Origin: Streptacidiphilus sp. 4-A2
GTDB taxonomy: Bacteria; Actinomycetota; Actinomycetes; Streptomycetales; Streptomycetaceae
Reading direction: 5' to 3'
Length of the DNA: 64,000 nt
NCBI GenBank assembly: GCA_014284505.1
Contig: JAAFYY010000001.1
Span: forward strand, 8,605,845 to 8,669,844
A model generated the notes under the pieces. It saw only the letters and a list, made by a program, of their open reading frames with translations. It was not told where the DNA came from and ran no database searches. The translations under genes were made by a program, and so were the position numbers. Positions within the stretch are counted from its first letter, which is position 1. Each line of letters starts with the position of its first letter. Below are positions 28,199 to 38,584 of this stretch, piece by piece.

Positions 28199-28886
28199 CT
28201 CGCCCCAGCAGTTCCGGGACGCTGTGCCGACCGCTGCCCCGACCGCTGCCCAGCAGCCGGAGCAGGGCCGGTACCGCCGCCTCCTCCGGCAGCGGGCGCA
28301 GCCCCTGCTCCTCGTCGTCCGGCACCGCCGCCGTGTACATCGCGGTCCGCATGTCGCCCGGATCCACCCACCACACCCGCAGCTCCGGCTCCTCCAGCGC
28401 CAGCACCGCCGACCAGTGCTCCAGCGCGGCCTTGCTCGCGCCGTAGCCGCCCCAGGCCGGGTAGGCCTCGACGGCCGCGTCCGAGCTGATGTTCAGCACC
28501 GCGCCCCCGGCCGCCCGCAGCAGCGGCAGCGCGGCCTGGGCAAGCGCCAGCGGGGCGACCGCATTGACCTCCAGGGCCTGCCGGAAGCCCTCCAGCGGAT
28601 GCTCGGCCAGCGGCCGCAGCGGCTCCGCGCCCAGCACACTGGCGTTGTTGACCAGCAGGTCCAGCCCGCCCAGTCGCTCGGCGGCGGCGACCAGCGCGGC
28701 CCGGTGCGCCGGATCGGCGACGTCCCCGGGCAGCGCCACCACCGCGCCGCCGAGCTCCCGGGCGACCTCCTGCAACGCCTGCGCCCCGCGTGCGTCCAGC
28801 ACCAGTGACCAGCCCTCGGCGGCCAGCGCGCGGGCCAGCCCCCGTCCCAGACCCCGTGACGCCCCGGTGATGACGGCGACAGCCAT
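28199..28886 (-). CDS. Short-chain dehydrogenase/reductase (SDR)
   Basis: ATG 28884-28886, behind GGGAGGAGAGG, opens a classical SDR. It has the cofactor motif VITGASRGLGRGLARALAAE, NNAS in LDLLVNNASVLG, Ser of VLNISSDAAVEAYP and the catalytic Tyr/Lys in WGGYGASKAALEH. It then shows VDPGDMRTAMY. Near 28208 one extra base makes the frame read past its proper end. Correcting it brings the frame in line with the queA-like gene directly downstream, so the exact stop is not visible and a fused product cannot be excluded. The substrate is unknown. SDR and QueA homologue form an operon. Confidence 0.83.
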
Positions 28887-29118
28887 GGTCCTCTCCTCCC
28901 GCTCGTGCGTCTCCTGCGAGTCGCTTCCGAGTCGCCTCCGGGGCCTGTGCGGTCCCCGTTGCGACAGTGCGACCCCACCGACGCTAGGCACCGTTCCGCG
29001 CCGCGGCCTCGGTCCCCAGCCAGCCGTCGGCAGGGCCCTTGGACCTACGCCGCGCGGCGGGGCCGACTGGTCCCCGGGGCCCGATGCCCGGGCGATCACC
29101 CGGCGGTACGGTGGCGCT

Positions 29119-30317
29119 ATGTGCGCAGCCGATCCACCGTCCGAAGCAGCCTGCGAGCTGCCCTCCGCCGTCCCCGGCGCCTGCCTGGGCGGCATCGAGG
29201 CGATCAGCGCCGCGGTGCTGGCGATGAGCAAGCACCTGGAGGTCCGCGAGGTACTCCAGCGGATCGTCAGCTCCGCCCGGGCCCTGCTCGGCGCCCGCTA
29301 CGCGGCGCTCGGGGTGCCGGACGACTGCGGCGGCTTCGCCCAGTTCGTGGTCGACGGCGTCAGCGACGAGCAGTGGCGGGCCATCGGCCCGCTGCCCCGG
29401 CAGCACGGGATCCTCGCCGCGATGCTGCACGAGGCCACCCCGCAGCGCCTGGCCGACCTGCGCCAGGACCCCCGCTTCGGCGGCTGGCCCGCCGCCCACC
29501 CGGAGCTCAGCGCCTTCCTCGGCGTGCCGATCGTCGACGGCGAGGAGATCCTGGGCGCGCTGTTCCTGGCCGGTGAGGAGGACCCGGACGGCGGGCCGGG
29601 GCACACCTTCACCGCCGACGACGAGCGGCTGCTGCGGATCCTCGCCGCCCATGCCGCGATCGCGCTGACCAACGCCCGGCTGTACGAGCGCAGCCGCGAG
29701 CTCACCCTGGTCGGCGAGCGGGCCCGGATCGCGCACGAGCTGCACGACGCGGTCTCGCAGAAGCTGTTCTCGCTGCGGCTCACCGCCCAGGCCGCCTCCG
29801 CGCTGGTCACCCGGGACCCGGAGCGGGCCAGGGCGGAGCTGGCGGAGGTCTCCCGGCTCGCCGCCGAGGCCGCGGACGAGCTGCGCAGCGTGGTGGTGGA
29901 GCTGCGCCCGGCCGCACTGGACGAGGACGGGCTGCTGCCCACCCTGAAGTCCCATGTGGAGGTGCTGGACCGGGCCCACGCGGCCAAGGTCTCCTTCCGG
30001 CACGACCGCCTCAGCGCGCTGCCCGCGGCGCAGGAGGAGGCGGTGCTGCGGGTCGCCCAGGAGGCTCTGCACAACGCCCTGCGCCACTCCGACGCGACCG
30101 GGATCCAGGTCGAGCTGCTGGCCGCCGGCACCGGCCGGGGCGGCCGGCTGCTGGTGCGCGACGACGGCCACGGCTTCGAGCCGGAACAGGTGCGGCGGGC
30201 CGGACGCCACCTGGGCCTGGTGTCCATGCGCGACCGTGCCGCCGCTGTCGGCGGCACGCTGCGGATCGAGTCGGCCCCCGGGGGACCGTGGTGGAACTGG
30301 AGGTTCCCGGTGGCTGA
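29119..30317 (+). CDS. GAF-domain sensor histidine kinase (NarL-type partner), one frameshift
   Basis: A soluble kinase of about 399 aa with no membrane helix. The GAF sensor domain is at about 35-190 (LEVREVLQRIVSSARALLGA, FLGVPIVDGEEILGALFLAG). The HisKA_3 dimerisation helix with the phospho-His follows in ERARIAHELHDAVSQKLFSL near 205. The HATPase domain has EEAVLRVAQEALHNALRHSD, VRDDGHGFEPE and GLVSMRDRAAAVGGTL. A shift near 30283 hides the true end GTVVELEVPGG and TGA 30315-30317. It resembles DevS/NreB-type cytosolic sensors; the GAF ligand is unknown. It overlaps the response regulator start by 8 bases. Confidence 0.9.
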
Positions 30318-30966
30318 GTCCCGGATCAGGGTGCTGCTCGTCGACGACCACCAGGTGGTCCGGCGGGGACTGCGGACCTTCCTGGAGGTCCAGGACGACA
30401 TCGAGGTGGTCGGCGAGGCGGGTGACGGCGCGCTGGGGGTGCGGCTGGCCGAGGAGCTGCGCCCCGATGTGGTGCTGATGGACGTGAAGATGCCGGGCAC
30501 GGACGGCATAGAGGCGCTGCGGCTGCTCAAGGAGGCCGGCAACCCGGCCCGGGTACTGGTGGTCACCAGCTTCACCGAGCACCGCACGGTGGTCCCGCGC
30601 TGCGGCCGGGGCGGCCGGATATGTCTACAAGGACGTCGACCCCGAGGCGCTGGCGGGCGCGATCCGCTCGGTGCACGCCGGGCATGTGCTGCTCCAGCCG
30701 GAGCTGGCGAGCGCCCTGCTCTCCGAGGAGTCGGTGCGTGCGCCCCAGGGCCGGGGCGGCACGCTGACCGAGCGCGAGCGGGAGGTACTGGGGCACATCG
30801 CCGACGGCCGGTCGAACCGGGAGATCGCCCGGACGCTGCACCTGTCCGAGAAGACGGTGAAGACCCATGTCTCCAACATCCTGATGAAGCTGGACCTGGC
30901 GGACCGACCCAGGCCGCGCTCTGGGCGGTCCGCAACGGCGCGGCGGGCCCCGGCACGCCCCACTGA
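30310..30966 (+). CDS. NarL/LuxR-type response regulator, two frameshifts
   Basis: GTG 30310 starts the receiver domain: VLLVDDHQVVRRGLRTFLEV, with the phospho-Asp in VVLMDVKMPGTDGIEALRLL and the conserved Thr/Ser in VLVVTSFTE. After a shift near 30595 come AAGYVYKDVDPEAL and the LuxR-type helix-turn-helix LTEREREVLGHIADGRSNRE, IARTLHLSEKTVKTHVSNIL. A second shift near 30907 gives the end AALWAVRNGAAGPGTPH. About 219 aa, normal for the family. It is the cognate partner of the GAF kinase. Confidence 0.9.
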   Translation: MAESRIRVLLVDDHQVVRRGLRTFLEVQDDIEVVGEAGDGALGVRLAEELRPDVVLMDVKMPGTDGIEALRLLKEAGNPARVLVVTSFTEHRTVVPRCGRGGRICLQGRRPRGAGGRDPLGARRACAAPAGAGERPALRGVGACAPGPGRHADRARAGGTGAHRRRPVEPGDRPDAAPVREDGEDPCLQHPDEAGPGGPTQAALWAVRNGAAGPGTPH

Positions 30967-31024
30967 CCCGCGGGACCGCCGCCCCGCTGACCCGCCGCCC
31001 CGCCGCTGACCGCCGGTCCGCTGC

Positions 31025-31832
31025 TCAGTGCAGCGTCGGCTCGTCCACCATCGCGTTGTACGCCGCGACCTGGGCCCGGCGCACCGTACGCGCCAGCGGC
31101 GCAGCGCCTGGTCCCTGGCCGCCATCTCCCCGGCGCTGACCGCCGCCCCTGGGTCGGCGGAGGCCAGCACCAGCAGCGTCCTGACCTGTCGCGCGGACTC
31201 CAGCACCCGCACCGCGCGCGGCGGGTAGCCGGGCGCCAGCAGCATCGGCGTCCGGCGCCTGCGATGGGCCTCCAGCGCCCGCTGCACGCTCGGGCCGCCC
31301 CCGGCGACGTCCAGCCGCAGCAGTGCCTCGGTCGCCTCCCGCAGCCCGAGCGCCAGCTCCCGCTCGGCGTCCCGCAGTTGCGGTACGTCGGCCGGACCCC
31401 CTCGTTCACCGGCACGGCATGCCAGACCACCCGGGTCAGCGAGTCGCCCTCGGGGCCGTGCCGGACCACCTCCGGCAGCAGCCCCAGGGCCGGGCCGCCG
31501 ACCGTGAGCACCGCCTCACCGGTCTCCAGCGCGCGGGAGTTGAAGCCGGGCGGCCCGGTGAGGCCGAGCGGATGACCCGGGGCGGGCAGCGCCAGCCGCA
31601 GCCCGGTCGCCCCGAGCGCCCGCAGCCGGCCCAGGGCCAGCGTCAGTCCGGCGCCCTCGGCGCCGGGGATTCCCTCCGCCCGGTGGGCGTCGTCCGCGCC
31701 GCGGACCGCCTCGGCGGCGTCGTCCGGTGAGGCCGAGCCGCCGAGCACGGCGTTTCCCCAGGCCACCAGCCGACCGGATCGGGGTTCGTCGAATACGTCA
31801 TCGGGACGGCCTGCGCCGGGCATCTGCACCAT
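31025..31832 (-). CDS. Conserved streptomycete protein of unknown function, frameshifted
   Basis: The protein starts at ATG 31830-31832 with VFDEPRSGRLVAWGNAVL, continues with LGRLRALGATGLRLALPAPG and a TRVVWHAVPVNEG block, and after a shift near 31382 with RTPMLLAPGYPPRAVRVLES and LASADPGAAVSAGEMAARDQ. A further shift near 31095 leads to the end at TGA 31025. About 268 aa, soluble, Ala/Leu/Arg rich. I recognise it as a protein conserved across streptomycetes beside the following ABC ATPase, but no function is known. It is divergent from that ATPase. Confidence 0.7.
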
Positions 31833-31970
31833 GACCCAAGCCTACGAACATCGCACCCGGCTTCGTGGCGTAGGTTTTCCCTGTGCCGTCCGTAGCGCTG
31901 CCGTCCGCGGCGTGCTCGCGACGCCCGAACTGTCGACAAAATCGCACTCTGCATTGGGAAGGCGTACGCA

Positions 31971-32761
31971 ATGAGCGACGTGCTCGAACTGGTGGACGTA
32001 TCCGTGGTCCGGGACGGCCGCGCGCTTGTGGAGCAGGTCTCCTGGGCCGTCGTCCGAGGGGGAGCGCTGGGTCATCGTCGGTCCCAACGGCGCGGGCAAG
32101 ACCACCCTGCTCCAGGTCGCCTCCTCCTACCTCTTCCCGTCCAGCGGCACCGCCGCGATCCTCGGCGAGAAGCTGGGCGCGGTCGACGTGTTCGAGCTGC
32201 GCCCCCGGATCGGTCTGGCCGGGGCCGCGATGTTCGACAAGCTGCCGCGCCGCCAGAGTGTGCTGGAGACCGTGCTCACCGCCGCCTACGGGATGACCGC
32301 GCACTGGCGTGAGAAGTACGAGCAGGCCGACGAGTCCCGGGCGCTGCTGCTGCTGGATCTGCTCGGCATGGCGGAGTACACCACCGCACCTTCGGCACGC
32401 TCTCCGAGGGCGAGCGCAAGCGCACCCTGATCGCCCGCGCCCTGATGACCGACCCCGAGCTGCTGCTGCTGGACGAGCCCGCGGCCGGTCTCGACCTCGG
32501 CGGCCGCGAGGACCTGGTCCGCCGCCTGGGCGCGCTGGCCCGCGACCCGCAGGCCCCGGCGATGGTGATGGTCACCCACCATGTCGAGGAGATCCCCCGG
32601 GCTTCACCCATGTACTGATGATCCGTCAGGGCAAGGTGCTGGCCGCCGGACCGCTGGCGGAGACGCTCACCCCGCGCAACCTCTCGCTCTGCTTCGGCCT
32701 GCCGCTGACGCTGGAACAGCACGGCGAGCGCTGGTCCGCCCGCGGTCTGCCGCTGCACTGA
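31971..32761 (+). CDS. ABC transporter ATP-binding protein, frameshifted
   Basis: A stand-alone ATPase of about 264 aa. LELVDVSVVRDGRALVEQVSW starts it. After a shift near 32057 Walker A appears as GERWVIVGPNGAGKTTLLQV. After another near 32388 the signature LSEGERKRTLIARALMTDPE and Walker B LLLLDEPAAGLDLGGRE are seen, then the switch His in MVMVTHHVEE. A third shift near 32598 precedes FTHVLMIRQGKVLAAGPLAE. No permease gene is adjacent, so it may act with an unlinked partner or in a non-transport role, like the YlmA-type ATPases it resembles. Confidence 0.88.
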
Positions 32762-32829
32762 CCGCCGTCCTCGGGACGACCTGGGCAAACCCCTCTCCAG
32801 CGGGCCTCGTGCGCCCCTACCATGGACAG

Positions 32830-33251
32830 GTGGAGAACTGGATGTGGTGGCTGATCGCCGGGGCGGCGCTGGGCGTCCCCCTGGTGATCACGACGCTGCC
32901 CGAGTTCGGTATGTTCGCCGTGGGTGCGGGCGCGGCCGCGCTGACGGCTGCTCTGGGCGCGGGCACGGTAGCGCAGTTCTGCGTCTTCCTCGTGGCCTCG
33001 GTCGCACTCCTGGTATTCGTCCGTCCATACGCCGTGCGTCACCTGCGCCGGGGGCCCGGCGTGCGGATGGGCATAGAGGCCCTCACCGGCGCCCAGGCGC
33101 TGGTCCTGGAGCAGGTCGACGAGCACGACGGCCGGATCAAGCTCCAGGGCGAGGTCTGGTCCGCCCGCTCCTACGAGCCGGGCCGCGTCTTCGTCCCGGC
33201 CAGCAGGTCAATGTGGCCCGAATCGAAGGCGCCACCGCGCTGATCCTCTGA
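32830..33251 (+). CDS. NfeD-family membrane protein, one frameshift
   Basis: GTG 32830 gives VENWMWWLIAGAALGVPLVI followed by two further hydrophobic segments (MFAVGAGAAALTAALGAG, VFLVASVALLVFVRPYAV). A C-terminal OB-fold domain is seen in ALTGAQALVLEQVDEHDGRI. A shift near 33205 precedes the end VNVARIEGATALIL. About 141 aa. NfeD proteins work with stomatin-like SPFH proteins in membrane microdomain organisation. The stomatin-like gene starts 69 bases downstream and completes that pair. Confidence 0.85.
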
Positions 33252-33320
33252 CGCAGGCGTGCCACCCCGACACAACGGCCGCCCCGGAAGGCGGCCGAGG
33301 AACGCAACGAGGGAGTCCTT

Positions 33321-34303
33321 GTGCAACCCGTGATCATCGTCCTGATCATCCTGGTCGTGCTGGCGTTCATCGCACTGATCAAGACCATCCAGGTGATCCC
33401 GCAGGCGAGCGCGGCGATCGTGGAGCGGTTCGGCCGCTACACCCGCACCCTCAACGCGGGCCTCAACATCGTGGTGCCGTTCATCGACACCATCCGCAAC
33501 CGGATCGACCTGCGCGAGCAGGTCGTCCCCTTCCCGCCGCAGCCGGTGATCACCCAGGACAACCTGGTGGTGAACATCGACACCGTCATCTACTACCAGG
33601 TCACCGACGCCCGCGCGGCCACCTACGAGGTCGCCAGCTACATCCAGGCCATCGAGCAGCTCACCGTCACCACGCTGCGCAACATCATCGGCTCGATGGA
33701 CCTCGAATCCACCCTCACCTCCCGCGAGACCATCAACGCCGGACTGCGCGGCGTGCTGGACGAGGCCACCGGCAAGTGGGGCATCCGGGTCAACCGGGTC
33801 GAGCTCAAGGCCATCGAGCCGCCGACCTCCATCCAGGACTCGATGGAGAAGCAGATGCGCGCCGACCGTGACAAGCGCGCCGCGATCCTCACCGCCGAGG
33901 GCGCCCGGCAGGCCCAGATCCTCACCGCCGAGGGCCAGAAGCAGGCCGAGGTGCTCAAGGCCGAGGGTGAGGCACAGGCCGCGGTGCTGCGCGCAGACGG
34001 TGAGGCGGCGGCCATCCGCACCGTCTTCGAGGCCATCCACGAGGGTGACGCCGACCAGAAGCTGCTGGCCTACCAGTACCTCCAGACCCTGCCCGAGCTC
34101 GCCAAGGGCGACGCCAACAAGCTCTGGATCATCCCCAGTGAGGTCGGCGACGCGCTCAAGGCCTCGGCGGCGCCTTCGGCGGCTTCGCCCAGAGCAGCCA
34201 GCCGGAGCGCCCGGCCGCCGCACCGGTCGACAACGGCAACGGAGGCGTCCCCGGGCCGCGGTTGGACAAGCGCCGCGAATACCCGGAGATAGACCCGGAG
34301 TAG
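33321..34303 (+). CDS. SPFH/Band 7 (stomatin-like) membrane protein, one frameshift
   Basis: GTG 33321 with GGGAG upstream opens one N-terminal membrane helix (VIIVLIILVVLAFIALI). The SPFH domain follows: IVERFGRYTRTLNAGLNIVV, QPVITQDNLVVNIDTVIYYQ and VTTLRNIIGSMDLESTLTSR. A coiled-coil segment of AEGQKQAEVLKAEGEAQA type follows. After a shift near 34175 the tail is Gly/Gln/Pro-rich and ends with TAG 34301-34303 (about 327 aa). Partner of the upstream NfeD protein. Such pairs scaffold membrane protein complexes. Confidence 0.9.
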
Positions 34304-34355
34304 CCGTCCCGGGCCCGTCGGTGCTGCTGCCGCCGGGCCCGCCGGTCCTGTCGCC

Positions 34356-34405
34356 GTCGGATCCTCCGGTCGCCGCCGGCGTCGGATCCTCCGGTCATCG
34401 CCGGC
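34356..34405. repeat. Two tandem 25-bp repeats
   Basis: Two adjacent 25-base units (34356-34380 and 34381-34405) share GTCGGATCCTCCGGTC exactly and differ at two positions in the remainder. They lie in the 190-base gap between the stomatin-like gene and the TauE gene. Confidence 0.8.
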
Positions 34406-34493
34406 GGTTTCGGATGGCGGACCCCCTGCCCCTGCGCACCCTGCTTCGTGCATGATCGATTCTGCACATCACAGCGAGCGGAGGGGCACAGCC

Positions 34494-35319
34494 ATGTCAC
34501 CCTGGGAGGCCGTCGGCGTCTTCGCGGCCGGCATCGGCGCCGGGACCATCAACACCATCGTCGGCTCGGGGACCCTGATCACCTTCCCGGTGCTGCTCGC
34601 GGTCGGGCTCCCGCCGGTCACCGCCAATGTCTCCAACACCCTCGGCCTGGTGCCCGGTTCCTTCAGCGGCGCCTACGGCTACCGCAAGGAACTGGTCGGC
34701 CAGCGCGACCGGGCACTGCGCCTCGGCACGGCCTCGCTGCTCGGCGGGCTGCTCGGCGCGGTACTGCTGCTGGTGCCCGGCCGACGCCTTCAAGGCCATC
34801 GTGCCGGTCCTGATCGGGATCGCGCTGCTGCTGGTGATCCTGCAACCCCGGCTCGCCCGGGCCGTCGCCGCCCGGCGCGAAGGCACGCCGGCCCGGCCGG
34901 ACGGCGGGATCGTGCTGCTCCTCGGCGTCTTCGCGACCGGCATCTACGGCGGGTACTTCGGTGCCGCCCAGGGCGTGCTTGCTCGGCTGATGGGGCTGCT
35001 GCTCAACGACGACCTCCAGCGGATCAACGCCATGAAGAACGTCCTCGCCATGGTGGTCAACGGTGTCGCCGCGATCGTCTTCGTCTTCGAGGCCAGGATG
35101 AACTGGACGGCCGCGGGCCTGATCGCGGCAGGCTCGGTGATCGGCGGTCAGATCGGCGCCCGGGTCGGCCGCAGACTGCCGCCGACCGCGTTGCGCGGCC
35201 TGATCGTCGTCGTGGGACTCGTCGCCATGGTCAACTTCTGGTTGGCTGAGCGAAGCGGCCGGGATATGTCCGGATCCGCCCGATCGTCCCGACAGGAGCC
35301 CAGATGTCCGAACGACTGA
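34494..35319 (+). CDS. TauE/SafE-family sulfite/anion permease, one frameshift
   Basis: ATG 34494 follows GGAGGGG. The first repeat of the family is seen in VGVFAAGIGAGTINTIVGSG and VTANVSNTLGLVPGSFSGAY, the second in YGGYFGAAQGVLARLMGLLL. A shift near 34785 separates them. Eight membrane segments are expected from the hydrophobicity. The family carries sulfite, sulfoacetate or similar anions out of or into the cell. The printed frame ends at 35319 inside the next gene by 16 bases; the true stop may be slightly earlier. Confidence 0.85.
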
Positions 35320-35597
35320 CCGAGCAGCAGATCGAGGACGGCCTGCGTACGCTGCCCCGCTGGCACCGCGAGGAGGACACCCTGCGGTGCAGCGTCCTGG
35401 CCGATGACTTCCCGGCGGGGATCCGACTGGTCGTCGCCGTCGCCGAGGTGGCCGAGTCGATGAACCACCACCCCGACATCGACATCCGCTGGCGCACCCT
35501 GAACTTCGCCCTGAGCACCCACTCGGCGGGCGGCATCACCAGCCTCGACCTGGACCTCGCCGCCCGGATCGACGCGCTGGCAGGCTCTGACCTGTAG
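35304..35597 (+). CDS. 4a-hydroxytetrahydrobiopterin dehydratase (PCD/DCoH)
   Basis: A complete 97-aa pterin-4a-carbinolamine dehydratase. It has the active-site motif MNHHPDIDIRW followed by RTLNFALSTHSAGGITSLDL, with the conserved histidines of the [EDKH]-x3-H-[HN] pattern. The usual role is to recycle the 4a-hydroxy pterin formed by aromatic amino acid hydroxylases. No such hydroxylase is adjacent. It overlaps the TauE frame by 16 bases, so translation is probably coupled. Confidence 0.92.
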   Translation: MSERLTEQQIEDGLRTLPRWHREEDTLRCSVLADDFPAGIRLVVAVAEVAESMNHHPDIDIRWRTLNFALSTHSAGGITSLDLDLAARIDALAGSDL

Positions 35598-35686
35598 GCC
35601 CCGGTACGCCTGCGGCGGAAGGGGCCGTCCGTCGGCCATGAGATGCTGGCTGGCGAATCGTGAAGGCGGCGGGAGCAGACAGAGCA

Positions 35687-37862
35687 ATGGAAAGCGAACC
35701 CGGCTACGGCCAGTACTGGGGACCTGACGGTCAGTCGGCGCAGGAGCAGGGTCAGCAGCCCGCCTACGAGCAGCCCGGCTACGCCCAGCCCGACCAGACG
35801 CAGTCCGACCAGATGCAGCCCGGCCAGATGCAGCCCGACCAGATGCATCCCGGCCAGATGCAGCCCGACCAGATGCATCCCGGCCAGATGCAGCCCGACC
35901 AGACCCAGCCCGGTTACGGCCACGAGCAGTACCAGCCGGCCGACTACGGGCAGTCCGGCTACGAGCAGCACCCCGGCTACGGCCGGCCGGAGTTCGGCGG
36001 CCCCGGCTACCAGCAGGACCCGGGCTCCGGCTATCCGCAGGAGCAGCAGCAGTACGACTACTCCGGCGGCTACCAGGGCTACCAGGGCGGCTACCCGGAG
36101 CAGCAGTACGCGCCCGGGCAGTACCCGCCGAGCCCTACCAGGACGGCGGCTACCAGCCCGGCGAGCAGCCGGGGAACGGCTCCGGCGGCAGCGAGGCCTC
36201 CGCGACCGAGTCCACCGCGACCTGGTCGGCCGCCGAGCGGTACGAGCCGGACTTCCCGGCCGCCCCCACCGGCAACCCCGGCCCGGGCTCCGGCGCCGGT
36301 CCTGCCTCCGGCAGTCCTTCCGGCCCCGGGGGTTCGGCCGGCTCGGCCGACTCCGCCGAGGGCGGGAACTCCGGCTCCACCGCCGTCGGCGGGCGGTCCG
36401 CCCGCCGTTCCGGGCGGGGGCAGGGGCAGCAGAGCGAGTCCGCCGGCACCGGCGCCGGTGCTCCCGTCTACGCCCGGCTGCTCGCGGTGGCCACCGGCCG
36501 CGCCCCGGGCACCGACCGCAAGACGTTCATAGTCCGGGCCGCCCTGGGGGGTGCGGCCCTGGTCGTCCTCGGAGTGGCCGGATTCGCCGTCGCCGGAGGG
36601 TCCGGTGGCAGCAAGCCCAAGGCCGCCCCCTCCAGCAGCACGCCGTCGGTCGACCTCGCCGCCACCCACAGCAAGTCCTGGGGCGCCCCCGCCGACGCCG
36701 GGTCGGCCAACGGCAACGACCAACTCGTCGGCTCCTGGCTGCTCCCCAGCGTGGTGGTGCGCGGCGACGGCATGGGCGTCACCGGCTACTCCGCCGCCGG
36801 GGCAGCAAGCTGTGGACCGTCGCGCCGCCGGCCGCCGGGGCCGTGCCCTGCGCGATGTCCTCCACCGTGAACACCGCCGGGGTGGGCGCGGTGCTGTTCC
36901 AGGCCAAGCCGGGCAGCGGCCAGGCCTGCTCGTTGCTGGTCGCCGTGGACACCGGCAGCGGCAAGGCCGCCTGGACCGCGACCGTCCCCGGCAGCTCGAC
37001 CGGCCAGACCTCGGTCATGGTCAGCGACACCCGGGTGGTCGCCGTGGCGTCCTCCGGCGCGGTCGGCTACGACTCCGCCACCGGCAAGCAGAGCTGGACC
37101 TACAACGGGCCGGGCAAGTACTGCGTCCTCGCGGGCAACGGCACCGGGACGAACCTGCTGCTCCAGAGCACCTGCGCGGACACCAACCCCAAGCAGCAGG
37201 TGCTGTCGCTGGACTCGGGCACCGGCAAGCTCGGCTGGTGGCGCGGGCTGCCGCAGAACGCGGCGTCCTACACCGTGCTCTCGGCCGCTCCGGCGGTGGT
37301 GTCCGTGCACATGACCGACCCGACCAAGGACACCCTGATGTCCTTCAGCGCCCAGGGCGACAGTCAGGCCACCATCCCGGTCGCCCAGGTGGGCGGCCAG
37401 CTGGACTCGCTGCACGGCAGCTTCGACCCGGATCCCGACCTGTTCTTCCAGGGCAGCACCATGATCGCGCAGCTCAGCCCGAGCACCGCCGCGAGCAGCT
37501 CCGGCAGCAGCACCGCCTCCGCGGCGTCCTCCTCCGGGGCGGTCACCGCCTTCGACCTGACCAGCGGCGGCAGCTGTGGCAGACCGCCCCGGCGGAAAGG
37601 GCCAGTCGGCGCTGATCGGGGTGGACACCTCCGGCGCGGTCCTCGCCACCGAGGAGCGGATAGGGCAGCCCGCCCGGCTCAGCCCACTTCGACCTCGGCA
37701 CCGGCAAGGAGACCCCCGGCGGTGCCTTCCCGCAGGGCACCGGCTCGCTGCTGACCGCCGGCCGGGTGCTCTACCAGGGCTCGGTGGTGGCCATCCTGCC
37801 GCAGTACACCAGCACCTACGGCACGGCGGCGACGCTCTTCTCGGGCAGCAGCTCCAGCTGAC
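35687..37862 (+). CDS. Membrane-anchored PQQ-like beta-propeller protein with repeat-rich tail, frameshifted
   Basis: ATG 35687 starts a long Gln/Pro/Tyr/Gly-rich cytoplasmic region (about 270 aa) that holds eight [DG]QMQP-type pentapeptides. One membrane helix (FIVRAALGGAALVVLGVAGF) follows, then an extracytoplasmic domain with WD/PQQ-like blades: LVAVDTGSGKAAWTATVPG, GYDSATGKQSWTYNG, LSLDSGTGKLGWWRGLP. Shifts lie near 36135, 36800, 37585 and 37685. The organisation (disordered tail, one helix, BamB-like propeller) is common in streptomycete signal or wall-associated proteins of unknown function. Stop TGA 37860-37862. Confidence 0.75.
35792..35911 (+). repeat. Eight 15-bp in-frame repeats ([DG]QMQP pentapeptides)
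   Basis: Exactly eight 15-base units run from 35792 to 35911 and encode alternating DQMQP/DQMHP and GQMQP pentapeptides, the outer ones with Thr for Met. The inner units are also near-identical in a 30-base higher-order period. Confidence 0.9.
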
Positions 37863-37879
37863 CGGCCGCACCCGTCAGT

Positions 37880-37911
37880 CCCGGGGCCGCCGCGACACCG
37901 GCGGCCCCGGG
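37880..37911. terminator. Bidirectional hairpin after the propeller gene
   Basis: Twelve-base arms 37880-37891 and 37900-37911 are perfectly complementary. The element lies between the convergent stops of the propeller gene and the HNH gene. Confidence 0.7.
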
Positions 37912-37921
37912 CCGGGCCGGC

Positions 37922-38424
37922 TCAGGCGGCGGGCAGCGGCAGCCAGTCCGGGAGCTCGTCCCAGGAGACCCCGAGCGCCTGTATCAGCGTGGCCTCGGGG
38001 GTCGGTTCGAACGGGTGATCAGCAGGGCCATCCCGGCCTGCTCGGGGGTACGGTCCGCCTTGCGGTGGTTGCAGGGGCCGCAGGCGGCGACCGTGTTCAG
38101 CCAGGTGTCCCCGCCGCCCCGGGAGCGCGGCTGCACATGGTCCACGGTCGAGGCCCGGCGGCCGCAGTAGGCGCAGCGGTGCGCGTCGCGCACCAGCACC
38201 CCGCGACGGGTCCACGGTGCCCGTTGTCGGAACGGCACCCGTACATACCGGCGCAGCCTGATCACCCGCGGCAGCGGCAGTTCCACCTGGGCGGCGCGTA
38301 CCCGGTGCAGCGGATGCGAGTGCTCGACCAGGGCCTTGTCCTGGAGTACCAGCACCACGGCCCGCTGCGGCGACACCGCCGACAGGGGTTCGTATCCAGC
38401 GTTGAGCACCAGCGCACTGCGCAT
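37922..38424 (-). CDS. HNH endonuclease, one frameshift
   Basis: ATG 38422-38424 with GGAGG 8 bases upstream starts MRSALVLNAGYEPLSAVSP, the usual lead of streptomycete HNH nucleases. The HNH zinc-finger core is RDAHRCAYCGRRASTVDHVQ, PRSRGGGDTWLNTVAACGPC, NHRKADRTPEQAGM: two CxxC pairs, the catalytic His in DHV and the Asn. A shift near 38020 precedes the conserved end LIQALGVSWDELPDWLPLPA. About 167 aa. It probably nicks or cleaves DNA; the biological role of this widely conserved type is unknown. Confidence 0.87.
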
Positions 38425-38584
38425 TGCGACCACCTCCGCGACCGTGACCGCCCCATGACGGCTGGTCCCACTCTGAGGGCGGCGCGGTCCGCAGACAACG
38501 CAATTTCGGTGACCGGCGGGTTACCAATACCCCTGCGGGCAGGCCCCCGCCTTCCGGTGCCCCTGCCTTGGGCCGGGGAGCGGC

